Shown here piece by piece: positions 1 through 8,108 of a stretch of DNA of 32,883 nt; positions within the stretch are counted from its first letter, which is position 1, and each line of letters starts with the position of its first letter. The translations under genes were made by a program, and so were the position numbers. The notes under the pieces were generated by a model. That model saw only the letters and a program-made list of their open reading frames with translations, was not told the origin of the DNA and ran no database searches. The DNA comes from Flavobacterium sp. UBA4098 (lineage in GTDB: Bacteria; Bacteroidota; Bacteroidia; Flavobacteriales; Flavobacteriaceae), in assembly GCA_002382495.1 (NCBI GenBank), contig DFXW01000025.1, forward strand, positions 27,786 through 60,668, given 5' to 3'.

Positions 1-314
1 TTGAATAAAAATGTGATAATTACTAACACCACTGCTAATAGCAATGCCGACTGTGGGCCGTGAGTTGCATTTAAATGGGATATGTTATAGAAAAGCCATT
101 CTTTACCATATTTCCCAATATTTTCAATTCCGGTGAATACTGGAGCTTTGATTACAGTTTCACTTTTTTTGAATAATACTTCTAAAAGCGGGAATAGTGT
201 AATCATCGAAAGCGTACTGAATAATGCATATAATACATTATAAACAATATTCAATACAATGTTGGTCTTATAAGGTTTAGTATAGGGTAGTAATTTAATT
301 AAGTTTTTTTCCAT
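1..314 (-). CDS. MsbA-like ABC exporter, N-terminal part (cut by window edge)
   Basis: The ATG at 314-312 shares its A with the TAA stop of the upstream phosphohexomutase gene (TAATG), and the frame stays open to the left edge, giving about 104 residues. The visible part starts MEKNLIKLLPYTKPYKT, followed by a long hydrophobic stretch (about residues 20-48), a polar loop, and a second hydrophobic stretch (about 87-104). This is how flavobacterial half-size ABC exporters of the MsbA type (membrane domain then ATPase on one chain) begin. The ATPase domain lies outside the window, so the assignment rests on the N-terminal sequence and on the neighbouring sugar and envelope genes. The family flips lipids or exports lipid-linked substrates across the inner membrane; the substrate here is unknown. 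Confidence 0.7.
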   Translation of the reverse strand, partial: MEKNLIKLLPYTKPYKTNIVLNIVYNVLYALFSTLSMITLFPLLEVLFKKSETVIKAPVFTGIENIGKYGKEWLFYNISHLNATHGPQSALLLAVVLVIITFLF

Positions 315-2044
315 TAATTCAATTGCATTGCTGCGATTATATTTTTAATTTTTTGATCTAATTCAGCTTCTACTGCTTTGAAATTTTCGACTTTGTCCAA
401 AGTAGTATTCACACTAAAATAGAATTTTATTTTTGGTTCTGTTCCACTTGGACGGGCACAAATTTTTGATCCGTCTTCCAAATAGTAGATTAATACATTT
501 GATTTCGGAATAGCAATTGGCTCAATTTCATTAGTGATACGGTTCAATGAAGTTGAATTTTGATAATCATCAATACACACTACACGTTGTCCGTTAATTT
601 CTTCCACTGGATTTTCACGTAAGTCAATCATCATTTGATTGATTTCGGCTAGACCATCAATTCCTTTTTTGGTTAACGAAATCAAATGCTCTTTATAGCA
701 ACCAAAATCAACATATAAATTCAATAATTCTTGGTATAGCGAACTTCCGGATGCTTTTGCCAAAGCGGCAATTTCGCAAACCAAAAGAGAAGCTCCTACG
801 GCATCTTTATCTCGTACTGCATCGCCAACCATGAATCCAAAACTTTCTTCCCCACCACCAATGAATTTTTGGTTTGGGAAATCTTTAATCATTTTGGCAA
901 TCCATTTAAATCCAGTCAATCCTACTTTGCATTCAATTCCATAGGCTGATGCTAATTCCAACATCATTGGAGTAGAAACAATGGTTGATCCTACAAATTC
1001 AGTTCCTGTAATTTTATCGGCACGTTTCCATTGTTCCAACAAGAAAGCGGTCATGATTATCATGGTTTGATTCCCATTTAACAATGTCATTTTTCCTTCT
1101 TTATCTCTTACAGCAACACCTAAACGATCTGAATCGGGATCGGTACCAATTACGATGTCGGCATTAACTTCATCGGCTAATTTCATCGCCATTGCCAATG
1201 CCTCAGGCTCTTCTGGATTTGGAGATTTAACTGTTGGGAAGTTACCGTTGGGTTCAGCTTGTTCTTTTACACTATGCACTTGTGTGTATCCGGCTTGCGC
1301 CAAAACCGCTGGAATCGATTTTATCGAAGTTCCGTGAAGCGAGGTGTAAACAATTTTAAGATTTTCTTTAGCGGCAGCTGGAGTTGTTGTAAAACTGGCA
1401 TTGTCAATAGTAGATTGATGAAAAGCAGCATCTACTTCTTCGTCAATATATTGAATCAAATTGTCGTTGGCTTCAAATTTTATTTCGTCATATTGTAATG
1501 CCTCAATTAACTGAATAATTTCGCCATCTTGAGGTGGAACTAATTGTCCTCCATCTTGCCAATACACTTTGTATCCGTTATATTCAGGCGGATTGTGAGA
1601 AGCAGTTAATACAATTCCGGCATGACAATTCAAGTGTTTTACAGCGAATGACAACTCGGGTGTAGTACGCAATTCTGAAAATAAGAAAACCTGAATTCCA
1701 TTGGCAGAAAAAACATCAGCAACCACTTTTGCTAAGGTATCACTATTGTGTCGGCAGTCATAAGCAATCGCAACACGTAAATTTTCGCCAGGAAATACTT
1801 TTTTCAAATAGTTAGATAAACCTTGGGTGTTTTTTCCTAAAGTATATTTATTTATACGATTAGTTCCTACACCCATAACTCCACGCATTCCACCAGTGCC
1901 GAATTCCAAATTTTTATAAAAACTTTCTTCTAACTCTTTGGGAGCTGAAGTCATCATTTCTTTAATGGTATTTTGAGTGGCTGTGTCAAAAGTCGGCGAA
2001 AGCCATTCGTTTACTTTGTCTAAAATAGTTTGTTTGATTTCCAT
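314..2044 (-). CDS. Phosphoglucomutase/phosphomannomutase (alpha-D-phosphohexomutase)
   Basis: A 576-residue enzyme interconverting hexose 1- and 6-phosphates, supplying sugar phosphates for glycan and envelope synthesis. All four family signatures are visible in order: phosphoserine loop TASHNP (147-152, Ser149), metal loop DPDSDR (302-307), sugar-specificity loop GGEESFG (397-403) and phosphate-binding RPSGTEP (531-537). The length matches the long bacterial PGM/PMM group (about 570-580 residues). The start at 2044-2042 is 8 bases after the stop of the ORF6N gene, and the stop overlaps the next ATG by one base, so it is translated within the minus-strand operon. Which hexose it prefers cannot be read from the sequence. 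Confidence 0.95.
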   Translation of the reverse strand: MEIKQTILDKVNEWLSPTFDTATQNTIKEMMTSAPKELEESFYKNLEFGTGGMRGVMGVGTNRINKYTLGKNTQGLSNYLKKVFPGENLRVAIAYDCRHNSDTLAKVVADVFSANGIQVFLFSELRTTPELSFAVKHLNCHAGIVLTASHNPPEYNGYKVYWQDGGQLVPPQDGEIIQLIEALQYDEIKFEANDNLIQYIDEEVDAAFHQSTIDNASFTTTPAAAKENLKIVYTSLHGTSIKSIPAVLAQAGYTQVHSVKEQAEPNGNFPTVKSPNPEEPEALAMAMKLADEVNADIVIGTDPDSDRLGVAVRDKEGKMTLLNGNQTMIIMTAFLLEQWKRADKITGTEFVGSTIVSTPMMLELASAYGIECKVGLTGFKWIAKMIKDFPNQKFIGGGEESFGFMVGDAVRDKDAVGASLLVCEIAALAKASGSSLYQELLNLYVDFGCYKEHLISLTKKGIDGLAEINQMMIDLRENPVEEINGQRVVCIDDYQNSTSLNRITNEIEPIAIPKSNVLIYYLEDGSKICARPSGTEPKIKFYFSVNTTLDKVENFKAVEAELDQKIKNIIAAMQLN

Positions 2045-2052
2045 TTTTATAA

Positions 2053-2550
2053 TTATTTGGTATAACCAATCTTTATTCGTTCTTGTTGTATTTGATGTTG
2101 TTGATTCGAATCCATCAAATGATTCAATGCTTTATAAATGTCTGGAAATTGCTGTTCAATTTCCGTAACTCTTTTTGTAAGTTCTTCATATGTTAGCGCA
2201 AATTTTCGAAGCGAAACAAAACTGCGCATGATAGCAATATTAATTTCAATAGCTTTTTCGTTATTCAAAACACTGGAAAGCATGGCGACTCCTTGTTCTG
2301 TAAAAGCGAAGGGAGTTGCACCGCCTAATTTCCTTTTTGATGGTATCACAGATTGTGATACCAAATCATTTACTTCTTCTTCAGTCAATTCAAACATGAA
2401 GTCAAGAGGAAATCGGTTTAGGTTTCTTCTGACGGCTTGTTTTACTATTCTTGTTTCCGTAGCATATAATTCAGCTAAATCAAAATCGAGTAGAACTTTA
2501 TGACCTCTGATTTCGATAATTTTTTGGGTAATGATTTGGGATTTGGGCAT
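2053..2550 (-). CDS. ORF6N domain protein
   Basis: A 165-residue protein whose first about 115 residues match the ORF6N domain: LLDFDLAELYATETRIVKQA near the start, then RFPLDFMFELTEEE and FAFTEQGVAMLSSVL. ORF6N is a DNA-binding domain best known from phage antirepressor-type proteins and also widespread as single chromosomal genes in Bacteroidota. The C-terminal about 45 residues (from about 118) are polar and probably coiled-coil. It sits 17 bases after the glycosyltransferase and 8 bases before the mutase on the same strand, so it is cotranscribed with envelope genes to which it has no obvious link. Function unknown; a regulator or a phage-derived remnant are both possible. Confidence 0.85.
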   Translation of the reverse strand: MPKSQIITQKIIEIRGHKVLLDFDLAELYATETRIVKQAVRRNLNRFPLDFMFELTEEEVNDLVSQSVIPSKRKLGGATPFAFTEQGVAMLSSVLNNEKAIEINIAIMRSFVSLRKFALTYEELTKRVTEIEQQFPDIYKALNHLMDSNQQHQIQQERIKIGYTK

Positions 2551-2567
2551 TCAATTCAAATTAGGTT

Positions 2568-3521
2568 TTAATTCAGTTCATTGGCAATTTTATAACGTTC
2601 TTCGTTATTTTTAGTACGAAGGATTATCTCACCCAAGAACCCAGCTAGGAATAATTGAGTTCCAATAATCATTGTCGTTAGTGCGATGTAGAATAGGGGA
2701 TTCTCAGTAACCAACATAGTATGGAAGCCTGCGTACAAACGGTACAATTTGACTCCAATTATTAATCCAGTTGATATGAACCCAATGATAAACATCAATA
2801 CGCCTGCAGCTCCAAAAAAGTGCATTGGGCGTTTTCCATAACGCGATAAAAACCAGATGGTAATTAAATCCAAGAAGCCATTAATAAATCGGCTCATACC
2901 AAATTTGGACTCGCCGTATTTTCTAGCTTGGTGTTGTACTATTTTTTCGCCAATTTTATTAAAGCCAGCATTTTTGGCTAAAACGGGAATGTAACGGTGC
3001 ATTTCGCCCGACACTTCCACATTCTTTACCACCACATTTTTGTAGGCTTTTAAGCCACAGTTAAAATCATTCAAATACACCCCCGATGTTTTTCGAGCTG
3101 CCCAGTTGAATAATTTTGAAGGTAAGTTTTTGGCCATAACAGAATCGTAGCGCTTCTTTTTCCAACCTGAAACCAAGTCGTAGTTTCCGTTAATAATCAT
3201 ATCATACAAACCAGGAATTTCTTCAGGACTGTCTTGTAAATCGGCATCCATAGTAATAATGACATCGCCTTGAGCTTTGGCAAAACCAGCATGCAAGGCT
3301 TGCGATTTACCAAAGTTTTTCATAAAACGAATTCCTTTTACATGAGGATTTTCTTGAGCAAATTGTTCAATACACTGCCAAGAATTATCTGTACTTCCAT
3401 CGTCAAGAAAGATAATTTCGTAGGTGTAGTTATTGGTTTGCATCACTTTGATAATCCAAGTGTACAATTCGTTAAGCGATTCCTCTTCGTTAAGAAGCGG
3501 GATTAGTATGGATAGATTCAT
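2568..3521 (-). CDS. Family 2 glycosyltransferase, polyprenyl-phosphate sugar transferase type
   Basis: A 317-residue inner-membrane glycosyltransferase. The GT-A domain has the nucleotide-binding DDGSTD (40-45) and metal-binding DADLQD (92-97). Two hydrophobic segments near the C terminus (about 232-260 and 274-300) match the DPM1/ArnC/GtrB group, which transfers a sugar from a nucleotide donor to polyprenyl phosphate on the cytosolic face. The product would be a lipid-linked sugar for envelope glycans. It starts 6 bases after the DUF4199 gene and precedes the ORF6N gene, in an operon with a phosphohexomutase and an MsbA-like exporter. The transferred sugar cannot be determined from sequence alone. 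Confidence 0.88.
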   Translation of the reverse strand: MNLSILIPLLNEEESLNELYTWIIKVMQTNNYTYEIIFLDDGSTDNSWQCIEQFAQENPHVKGIRFMKNFGKSQALHAGFAKAQGDVIITMDADLQDSPEEIPGLYDMIINGNYDLVSGWKKKRYDSVMAKNLPSKLFNWAARKTSGVYLNDFNCGLKAYKNVVVKNVEVSGEMHRYIPVLAKNAGFNKIGEKIVQHQARKYGESKFGMSRFINGFLDLITIWFLSRYGKRPMHFFGAAGVLMFIIGFISTGLIIGVKLYRLYAGFHTMLVTENPLFYIALTTMIIGTQLFLAGFLGEIILRTKNNEERYKIANELN

Positions 3522-3527
3522 GTAGTT

Positions 3528-4055
3528 TTATTCTTGTGACTTGCTTTTGAAAAACGCGGCCATAATTAAGCCAATAATGGAGCTAATCAAGATACTGTAA
3601 ACGGACCCTTTTAATAATTCAATTACAGAATAGGGATTACTTTCATTCATTTTTGCAATCATTTCATTGATAGCTGCTGCAGGCGAATTGAATTTTTGCA
3701 TCATTTCAACTGCATTTTTTATGGTTATCTCTTTTAATGTATCTTGAATTGAAGGGTCGATAACATTGAAAAGCAGAATATTAAATAGGGTTCCAATTAA
3801 TGTCCCAACTACAGCAGAAATAAAATAAGTAGTAAAGGCATCTTTAAATACAAACACACCCTTCAACTCTTTCTTTGTTTTGGAAAGTAATACGATACTA
3901 ATTGTTAGATAAATTACCATACTCACTACACCAATCCACCAAGAGACGAATAGATTTAAATCAATAGCATATATAGTTGAGGTTATTAATGCAGATACAA
4001 TTCCAGACAATACACCAAAAGTTAGTCCGTTCTTTTTAATAGTTTCATTTATCAT
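3528..4055 (-). CDS. DUF4199 family membrane protein
   Basis: A 175-residue protein with four predicted transmembrane helices (about 9-30, 36-58, 69-97 and 146-169) and a polar loop of about 45 residues between helices 3 and 4. The helix pattern and the conserved GVLSG and FKDAF segments fit DUF4199, an uncharacterised family common in Bacteroidota and often encoded directly before a family 2 glycosyltransferase, as here. It is the first gene of the minus-strand operon, with a TAnnTTTG element 28 bases upstream of its ATG. No catalytic residues are recognisable; a role with the glycosyltransferase is inferred only from position. Confidence 0.8.
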   Translation of the reverse strand: MINETIKKNGLTFGVLSGIVSALITSTIYAIDLNLFVSWWIGVVSMVIYLTISIVLLSKTKKELKGVFVFKDAFTTYFISAVVGTLIGTLFNILLFNVIDPSIQDTLKEITIKNAVEMMQKFNSPAAAINEMIAKMNESNPYSVIELLKGSVYSILISSIIGLIMAAFFKSKSQE

Positions 4056-4082
4056 GATGTAAAAATTTTAAAAATTAATCTA

Positions 4083-4090
4083 CAAATATA
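4083..4090 (-). promoter_or_regulatory. Promoter -7 element for the DUF4199 operon
   Basis: Read on the minus strand this is TATATTTG, an exact match to the Bacteroidota -7 element TAnnTTTG, 28 bases before the ATG at 4055. The -33 element is poor (TTCG about 22 bases upstream). It is divergent from the rpmE2 promoter. Confidence 0.6.
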
Positions 4091-4157
4091 GCAATTACTA
4101 CATTATTAGTAACGAAAAATCGCGATTTAGCGATTGATAAAAAAAGTAAGACAAAGA

Positions 4158-4187
4158 TTTGATTATTAAAAAATAAGTGTAAATTTG
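4158..4187 (+). promoter_or_regulatory. Promoter of rpmE2
   Basis: TTTG at 4158-4161, an 18-base spacer and TAAATTTG at 4180-4187 match the Bacteroidota -33/-7 promoter pattern closely. Transcription would start near 4194, leaving a leader of about 107 bases. The leader contains a hairpin with a 7-bp stem (4237-4243 with 4250-4256, loop of six). Confidence 0.75.
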
Positions 4188-4300
4188 CAAACTCAAAATA
4201 ATAATGTAAAAACAAAAAGTTATACTTGGTTTATACCTTTTCTGTTAGAAGAAAAGCTTCAAAACACAATTATAATTGAAACTAATAAAAAAGAATTACG

Positions 4301-4552
4301 ATGAAAAAAGGTGTACACCCAGAAAATTACAGATTAGTTGCTTTTAAAGACATGTCAAACGATGATGTTTTTATTACTAAATCTACTGCTGAAACTAAAG
4401 AAACTGTCACTGTTGACGGTGTAGAATATCCAGTTGTAAAAATGGAGATTTCTAGAACTTCTCACCCTTTTTACACAGGTAAATCTAAATTAATTGATAC
4501 TGCAGGTCGTATCGATAAATTCAAAACTAAATACGCGAAACACGTTAAATAA
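4301..4552 (+). CDS. rpmE2: 50S ribosomal protein L31, type B
   Basis: An 83-residue ribosomal protein of the large subunit. The C-terminal block SRTSHPFYTGKSKLIDTAGR followed by IDKFKTKY is the L31 signature. There is no CxxC zinc motif and no cysteine at all, and the chain is longer than the about 70 residues of zinc-binding L31, so this is the type B (zinc-independent) form. It is transcribed alone: a strong promoter lies upstream and a strong hairpin terminator 26 bases after the stop. In many bacteria type B L31 replaces the zinc form under zinc limitation, but here it may simply be the housekeeping copy; no Zur-like site was recognised. Confidence 0.96.
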   Translation: MKKGVHPENYRLVAFKDMSNDDVFITKSTAETKETVTVDGVEYPVVKMEISRTSHPFYTGKSKLIDTAGRIDKFKTKYAKHVK

Positions 4553-4576
4553 TTTTAATTCGTTTCTTCTTATACT

Positions 4577-4604
4577 AAGCCTCACAATTTGTGAGGCTTT
4601 TTTT
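4577..4604 (+). terminator. Rho-independent terminator of rpmE2
   Basis: AGCCTCAC (4578-4585) pairs with GTGAGGCT (4591-4598) around a five-base loop, followed by a run of T to 4604. Confidence 0.9.
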
Positions 4605-4618
4605 ATGCAAAAACTTTG

Positions 4619-4626
4619 TAACTTTG
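4619..4626 (+). promoter_or_regulatory. Promoter -7 element for the GlmU-like gene
   Basis: TAACTTTG matches TAnnTTTG 28 bases before the ATG at 4655. A second copy of TAACTTTG occurs at 4635-4642. The TTG in that second copy is the only possible upstream start codon, which argues against a start at 4640. Confidence 0.6.
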
Positions 4627-4654
4627 AACCATTATAACTTTGAAATTTTTCAAA

Positions 4655-5830
4655 ATGAATTACATCCTTTTTGACGGTCCTGCTCGAAATGCACTTTTGC
4701 CCTTCACTTTTACCCGACCAGTAGCCGATATTTTAATCGGAATTTTGACGATCCGCCAAAAATGGGAAGCCTATTTAGGTTCAACCACCACCACCTTGAC
4801 CGAAGACTACCTTTCAGATAAATTTCCAATGGTTGAGATGGAGCAAAATGTTATGATTAACGCTTCTTTTTTGCCCAATGCTACTTTGGTAGATATGATT
4901 CAGAATTTAACCTCGAATCAAGCTATTTTTAAAGGAGAAGAAGTGATTGCTTTTTATACCAATGAAGAGCAAGAAGAAGTTGATTTTGACACCTGTGAAA
5001 TACTCGAATATACAGATGACTGTATAACCGTAGAACATACTTGGGATATATTTGCCAAAAACGATGCAGCGCTTCGTGCTGACTTTGCGTTTTTGACTCA
5101 GGATAGAAAATCGCAACCCATACCAAAATCAGTTAATGTGATGGCTCCTGAAAATGTTTTTATCGAAGAAGGAGCTTCATTAGAGTTTGTGACTTTAAAC
5201 GCTACTACTGGGCCAATTTATATTGGTAAAAATGCTGAAATCATGGAAGGCTCTGTAATTCGTGGACCTTTTGCTTTATGCGAAGGAGCTGGAGTAAAAT
5301 TGGCTACAAAAGTCTATGGTGCTACAACCGTTGGGCCGCATTCTAAAATTGGAGGCGAAGTGAATAATTCGGTTTTATTTGCCTATTCGAATAAAGGGCA
5401 TGACGGATTTTTAGGCAATTCAGTACTAGGTGAATGGTGTAATATTGGCGCAGACAGTAATAATTCCAACCTTAAAAACAACTACGAAGAAGTAAAATTA
5501 TGGAGTTACGAAACCGAAGGTTTTGCTAAAACTGGTTTGCAATTTTGTGGTTTGATGATGGGTGATCATAGTAAGTGCGGAATCAATACGATGTTCAATA
5601 CCGGAACCGTTGTAGGAGTAAGTGCGAATATTTTTGGTAGTGGTTTTCCTCGCAATTTTGTACCTAGTTTTTCTTGGGGAGGCGCCGCTGGATTTTCTAC
5701 CTATGTAACTAGTAAAGCTTTTGCAACCGCAAAATTAGTTATGAGCCGCAGAAATGTGGAATTTGACGAAAAAGAACAAGCCATTTTAGAATACGTCTTT
5801 GAGGAAACGAAAAAGTGGCGAAAAGAATAA
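4655..5830 (+). CDS. GlmU-like sugar nucleotidyltransferase/acetyltransferase (Bacteroidota alternative GlmU)
   Basis: A 391-residue protein starting MNYILFDGPARNALLPFTFT, the conserved N terminus of the Bacteroidota alternative GlmU family (TIGR03991 as I recall it). The N-terminal half is the variant nucleotidyltransferase domain, which lacks the usual GlmU glycine-rich loop but has the conserved FTRPVADI. The C-terminal half (about 170-370) shows hexapeptide-repeat character of a left-handed beta helix, as in acetyltransferases (IYIGKNAEIMEGSVIRGPF). It probably makes UDP-N-acetylglucosamine in the cytosol for peptidoglycan and lipid A. I chose the ATG at 4655: the in-frame TTG at 4640 lies in a promoter-like repeat and adds non-conserved residues. 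A bidirectional terminator follows. Confidence 0.9.
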   Translation: MNYILFDGPARNALLPFTFTRPVADILIGILTIRQKWEAYLGSTTTTLTEDYLSDKFPMVEMEQNVMINASFLPNATLVDMIQNLTSNQAIFKGEEVIAFYTNEEQEEVDFDTCEILEYTDDCITVEHTWDIFAKNDAALRADFAFLTQDRKSQPIPKSVNVMAPENVFIEEGASLEFVTLNATTGPIYIGKNAEIMEGSVIRGPFALCEGAGVKLATKVYGATTVGPHSKIGGEVNNSVLFAYSNKGHDGFLGNSVLGEWCNIGADSNNSNLKNNYEEVKLWSYETEGFAKTGLQFCGLMMGDHSKCGINTMFNTGTVVGVSANIFGSGFPRNFVPSFSWGGAAGFSTYVTSKAFATAKLVMSRRNVEFDEKEQAILEYVFEETKKWRKE

Positions 5831-5850
5831 TACAATAGAATACTTCACAC

Positions 5851-5887
5851 AAAAAAAAACTCGCATCTTTTGATGCGAGTTTTTTTG
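5851..5887. terminator. Bidirectional terminator between the GlmU-like gene and the kelch-like gene
   Basis: ACTCGCATC pairs with GATGCGAGT around a short TTTT loop, with an A-run before and a T-run after, so it can end transcription from both converging genes (stops at 5830 and 5891). Confidence 0.9.
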
Positions 5888-5890
5888 TTT

Positions 5891-7273
5891 TTACTTGACT
5901 CTAATGAAATGGTCTTTCAACTTGATCTCTTTCATTCGTTTGTCATCAGGATTTTTTCTATACAATATAATTTCACTTTCGTTGTAGCCAGTTATCAAAC
6001 TTAGTTTTGTGATAATGGCATTTAACGTATTTTCTCTTCGTTTTGTAGTACTTGAATAATTTTCGGACAGGTTTTCTTGTTCAAATAGATTGTTTAACGA
6101 ATTGATTGGAATGTATTCAGATTGATTTCGAATTAAATGAATAATGATTTTTAATTCATTTGTATCGAAAGCATCAATATTTTTTCCTTTAAATTTTAAT
6201 TGTTTAGTATTGTTGTCAAAAACAATACTCTTGTTATTTATAATGCTATTTTTATTTTTTGTTTTGTAGAAAAGATAGAAAATTAGACTCAATACTGCCA
6301 GTGTACTCAATGCATAATACCATTTTTCATAAGGGTTACTAATAAAAGTTTCCGTAAGAATTGGGTTAATCAAAATTGGATTGAGCTTCAAGCGAATTAC
6401 TTTACTTTTAGCAATGGTGCTTAAAAAGTGCAGAACAACTAATTCTTCAGAATTTTTGTCGAAATAACAAGATTTTATATTTAAATAAGACGGTAAATTA
6501 TATTTTTTTATGGAATTATTTGCAATGTCGATTTCATAAAATTTATTATCAGCGCTTCGGCTAATCATGTACATTTTATTTTTATATTGAAAATTAAAAT
6601 AACCCTCATCTGTTTTGATGTTAGTTTTATAAACCCCTTCCTTATTCCACGTCATGGTTTTAAGGTTCAATTTCCAAACTATATTATCAGAGGGAATTTT
6701 TCCATAATAATAATCATTGGGGTTTTCGCTTGACCCTCCAAAAATATATAGATCATCTCCGCTTATAATATGATTAGCGTCGCGTCGTAAAGAAGGAAAT
6801 TCGCTTCCAAAAGTTTGAATAGCCATCCACTCTTTGGATTTAAAAATATATTTTGTTAAAATGTTTTTAAATGTGAATAAACCATAACCTCCAAAATAGT
6901 ATATCTCGTTTTTGTAAACAAATGTAGCAGCGCCAAATTGATTTTGATGTAAAAATGAATTATCTATTCGGACTAAAGAGTCATTTCGCCATTCCAATAC
7001 TGGCCCACAACCATAATGTGTGAAATAATTTTTACCTTTTATAGTATGACTAACATAACGCGAAATGATTTCTGGATATTCAGTATGTCTTAATTTCTGA
7101 AATTGAAGAGGGGAATTTTTGTAATACACAGAATCGTGTTCGATCACGATAGCGTCTCTAGTTTTGAGGTCTTGAAAGAGAAATGTTTCGCCTTTGAATT
7201 TATCATTCTGAGCAAAACCTTTTGGCGAAATGTGTAATATTAAAAAGGAGAAAACTAGTAGAATCCGATTCAT
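5891..7273 (-). CDS. Membrane protein with kelch-like periplasmic domain and winged-helix-like cytosolic tail
   Basis: A 460-residue protein. Residues 1-21 look like a signal peptide (hydrophobic core, cleavage near FAQ-ND). Residues 22-315 are rich in beta strands with kelch-like blades (YYFGG at 125-129, LYIFGG at 175-180), suggesting a beta-propeller in the periplasm. A single transmembrane helix is at about 319-336. The tail (350-460) has a helix-rich segment, NELKIIIHLI, then KRRENTLNAIITKLSLITG and a C-terminal DDKRMKEIKL strand, which resembles winged-helix DNA-binding tails of Bacteroidota membrane regulators. This suggests a one-component membrane sensor (ToxR-like layout), an inference from weak similarity. 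The next minus-strand gene upstream (7324-7734) is 50 bases away and probably cotranscribed. Confidence 0.7.
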   Translation of the reverse strand: MNRILLVFSFLILHISPKGFAQNDKFKGETFLFQDLKTRDAIVIEHDSVYYKNSPLQFQKLRHTEYPEIISRYVSHTIKGKNYFTHYGCGPVLEWRNDSLVRIDNSFLHQNQFGAATFVYKNEIYYFGGYGLFTFKNILTKYIFKSKEWMAIQTFGSEFPSLRRDANHIISGDDLYIFGGSSENPNDYYYGKIPSDNIVWKLNLKTMTWNKEGVYKTNIKTDEGYFNFQYKNKMYMISRSADNKFYEIDIANNSIKKYNLPSYLNIKSCYFDKNSEELVVLHFLSTIAKSKVIRLKLNPILINPILTETFISNPYEKWYYALSTLAVLSLIFYLFYKTKNKNSIINNKSIVFDNNTKQLKFKGKNIDAFDTNELKIIIHLIRNQSEYIPINSLNNLFEQENLSENYSSTTKRRENTLNAIITKLSLITGYNESEIILYRKNPDDKRMKEIKLKDHFIRVK

Positions 7274-7323
7274 AAATTTAGAATTGCATTATTTTTTTCT
7301 AAAAATACTATTTTTATTACAAA

Positions 7324-7734
7324 TTACAATGCCGGAGAATGCTCGGGTAGTATATTTCTTCTTATCTCACTAATTAGACTAATATAGTCGTATTTCAATT
7401 TCTTTGGAATTTGTTTTTCGATGACATTATTGTTTTTCAAAACTATTTGTAAACGATAACTTTTAAAATCGAGCGTGTTGATTACAAAGAAATTAATAAT
7501 GTAGATAAATGCCGAAAAAATTGACATTTCTAGATTAAGATATTGCATGCAAAGCAATGTGAAAATAAAATAACTGATTAAGAAAATTTTTAAAATCGTT
7601 TGATGATGTCTAATTTGTAGGTGAATTTTAGCTACCTCTGCAAAAGGAATTTGCTGATTCGATTTTGATTTTGAATTCAAAATAATGCCATTATTAGTAA
7701 TACTAATTAAGTTGGTAGATTGTTTTGATATCAT
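7324..7734 (-). CDS. Small membrane protein of unknown function
   Basis: A 136-residue protein I do not recognise. The N terminus (about 8-40) looks like beta strands, followed by two hydrophobic helices (about 47-67 and 69-88), then a strand-helix tail (YRLQIVLKNNNVIEKQIPKK and a final amphipathic helix). Beta strands split by a helical hairpin and ending in a helix recall small membrane-anchored PH-like proteins, but this is only a shape argument. It is upstream of and on the same strand as the kelch-like sensor gene, so the two may work together. The ATG at 7734 is the first plausible start; no clear TAnnTTTG element was found before it. Confidence 0.6.
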   Translation of the reverse strand: MISKQSTNLISITNNGIILNSKSKSNQQIPFAEVAKIHLQIRHHQTILKIFLISYFIFTLLCMQYLNLEMSIFSAFIYIINFFVINTLDFKSYRLQIVLKNNNVIEKQIPKKLKYDYISLISEIRRNILPEHSPAL

Positions 7735-8108
7735 AGCAAAAATGTATTAGTTAATTATTTTAAATTGATCATGAATCAATTACTAACAATGTAAATTTCT
7801 GTAATACTTGTTTTCTATTTCAATTTAATGTACGAAACAATATTTTCTACTATTTTTAACAGCTAACTATATGGTTATCAGTATTTATTTTTTACTCTTT
7901 TTCAACTAATTCCATAGTTAGTGTGTTTTTTATAATTATTTTTTTGACAGTATTTAGCAATTTTAAGTCTTTAAAGCTAGTTAAGGTGGAAAAACCAAAC
8001 TAAAATTGTATTCCTTTAAGTATAAACAACGGCTGATTTGAATTATATTTGCGCCTTCAAAATTGGGTGGTCGAATTACAGACTTTCCAAAAAAACATCT
8101 ACTACCTA
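7735..8108. other. 374-bp intergenic region between divergent genes
   Basis: No gene is visible. It holds a 19-bp near-palindrome at 7763-7781 (AATTGAT, five bases, ATCAATT), a wider inverted repeat CTAACTAT (7863-7870) with ATAGTTAG (7914-7921), and the -7 element of the ABC-F gene at 8044-8051. The two repeats could be operator sites or simply products of the AT-rich composition. Confidence 0.6.
8044..8051 (+). promoter_or_regulatory. Promoter -7 element for the ABC-F gene
   Basis: TATATTTG matches TAnnTTTG exactly, 57 bases before the ATG at 8109. The -33 box is not clear. The in-frame TTG at 8049 is part of this element, so it is unlikely to be a start codon. Confidence 0.6.

Noticed and set aside
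4640..4654. Longer start (TTG) for the GlmU-like gene
   Set aside because: The TTG lies in a second copy of the promoter-like TAACTTTG, and the ATG at 4655 gives the conserved family N terminus.
8049..8108. Longer start (TTG) for the ABC-F gene
   Set aside because: The TTG is part of the -7 element TATATTTG, and the 20 extra residues are not conserved; the ATG at 8109 fits the family.
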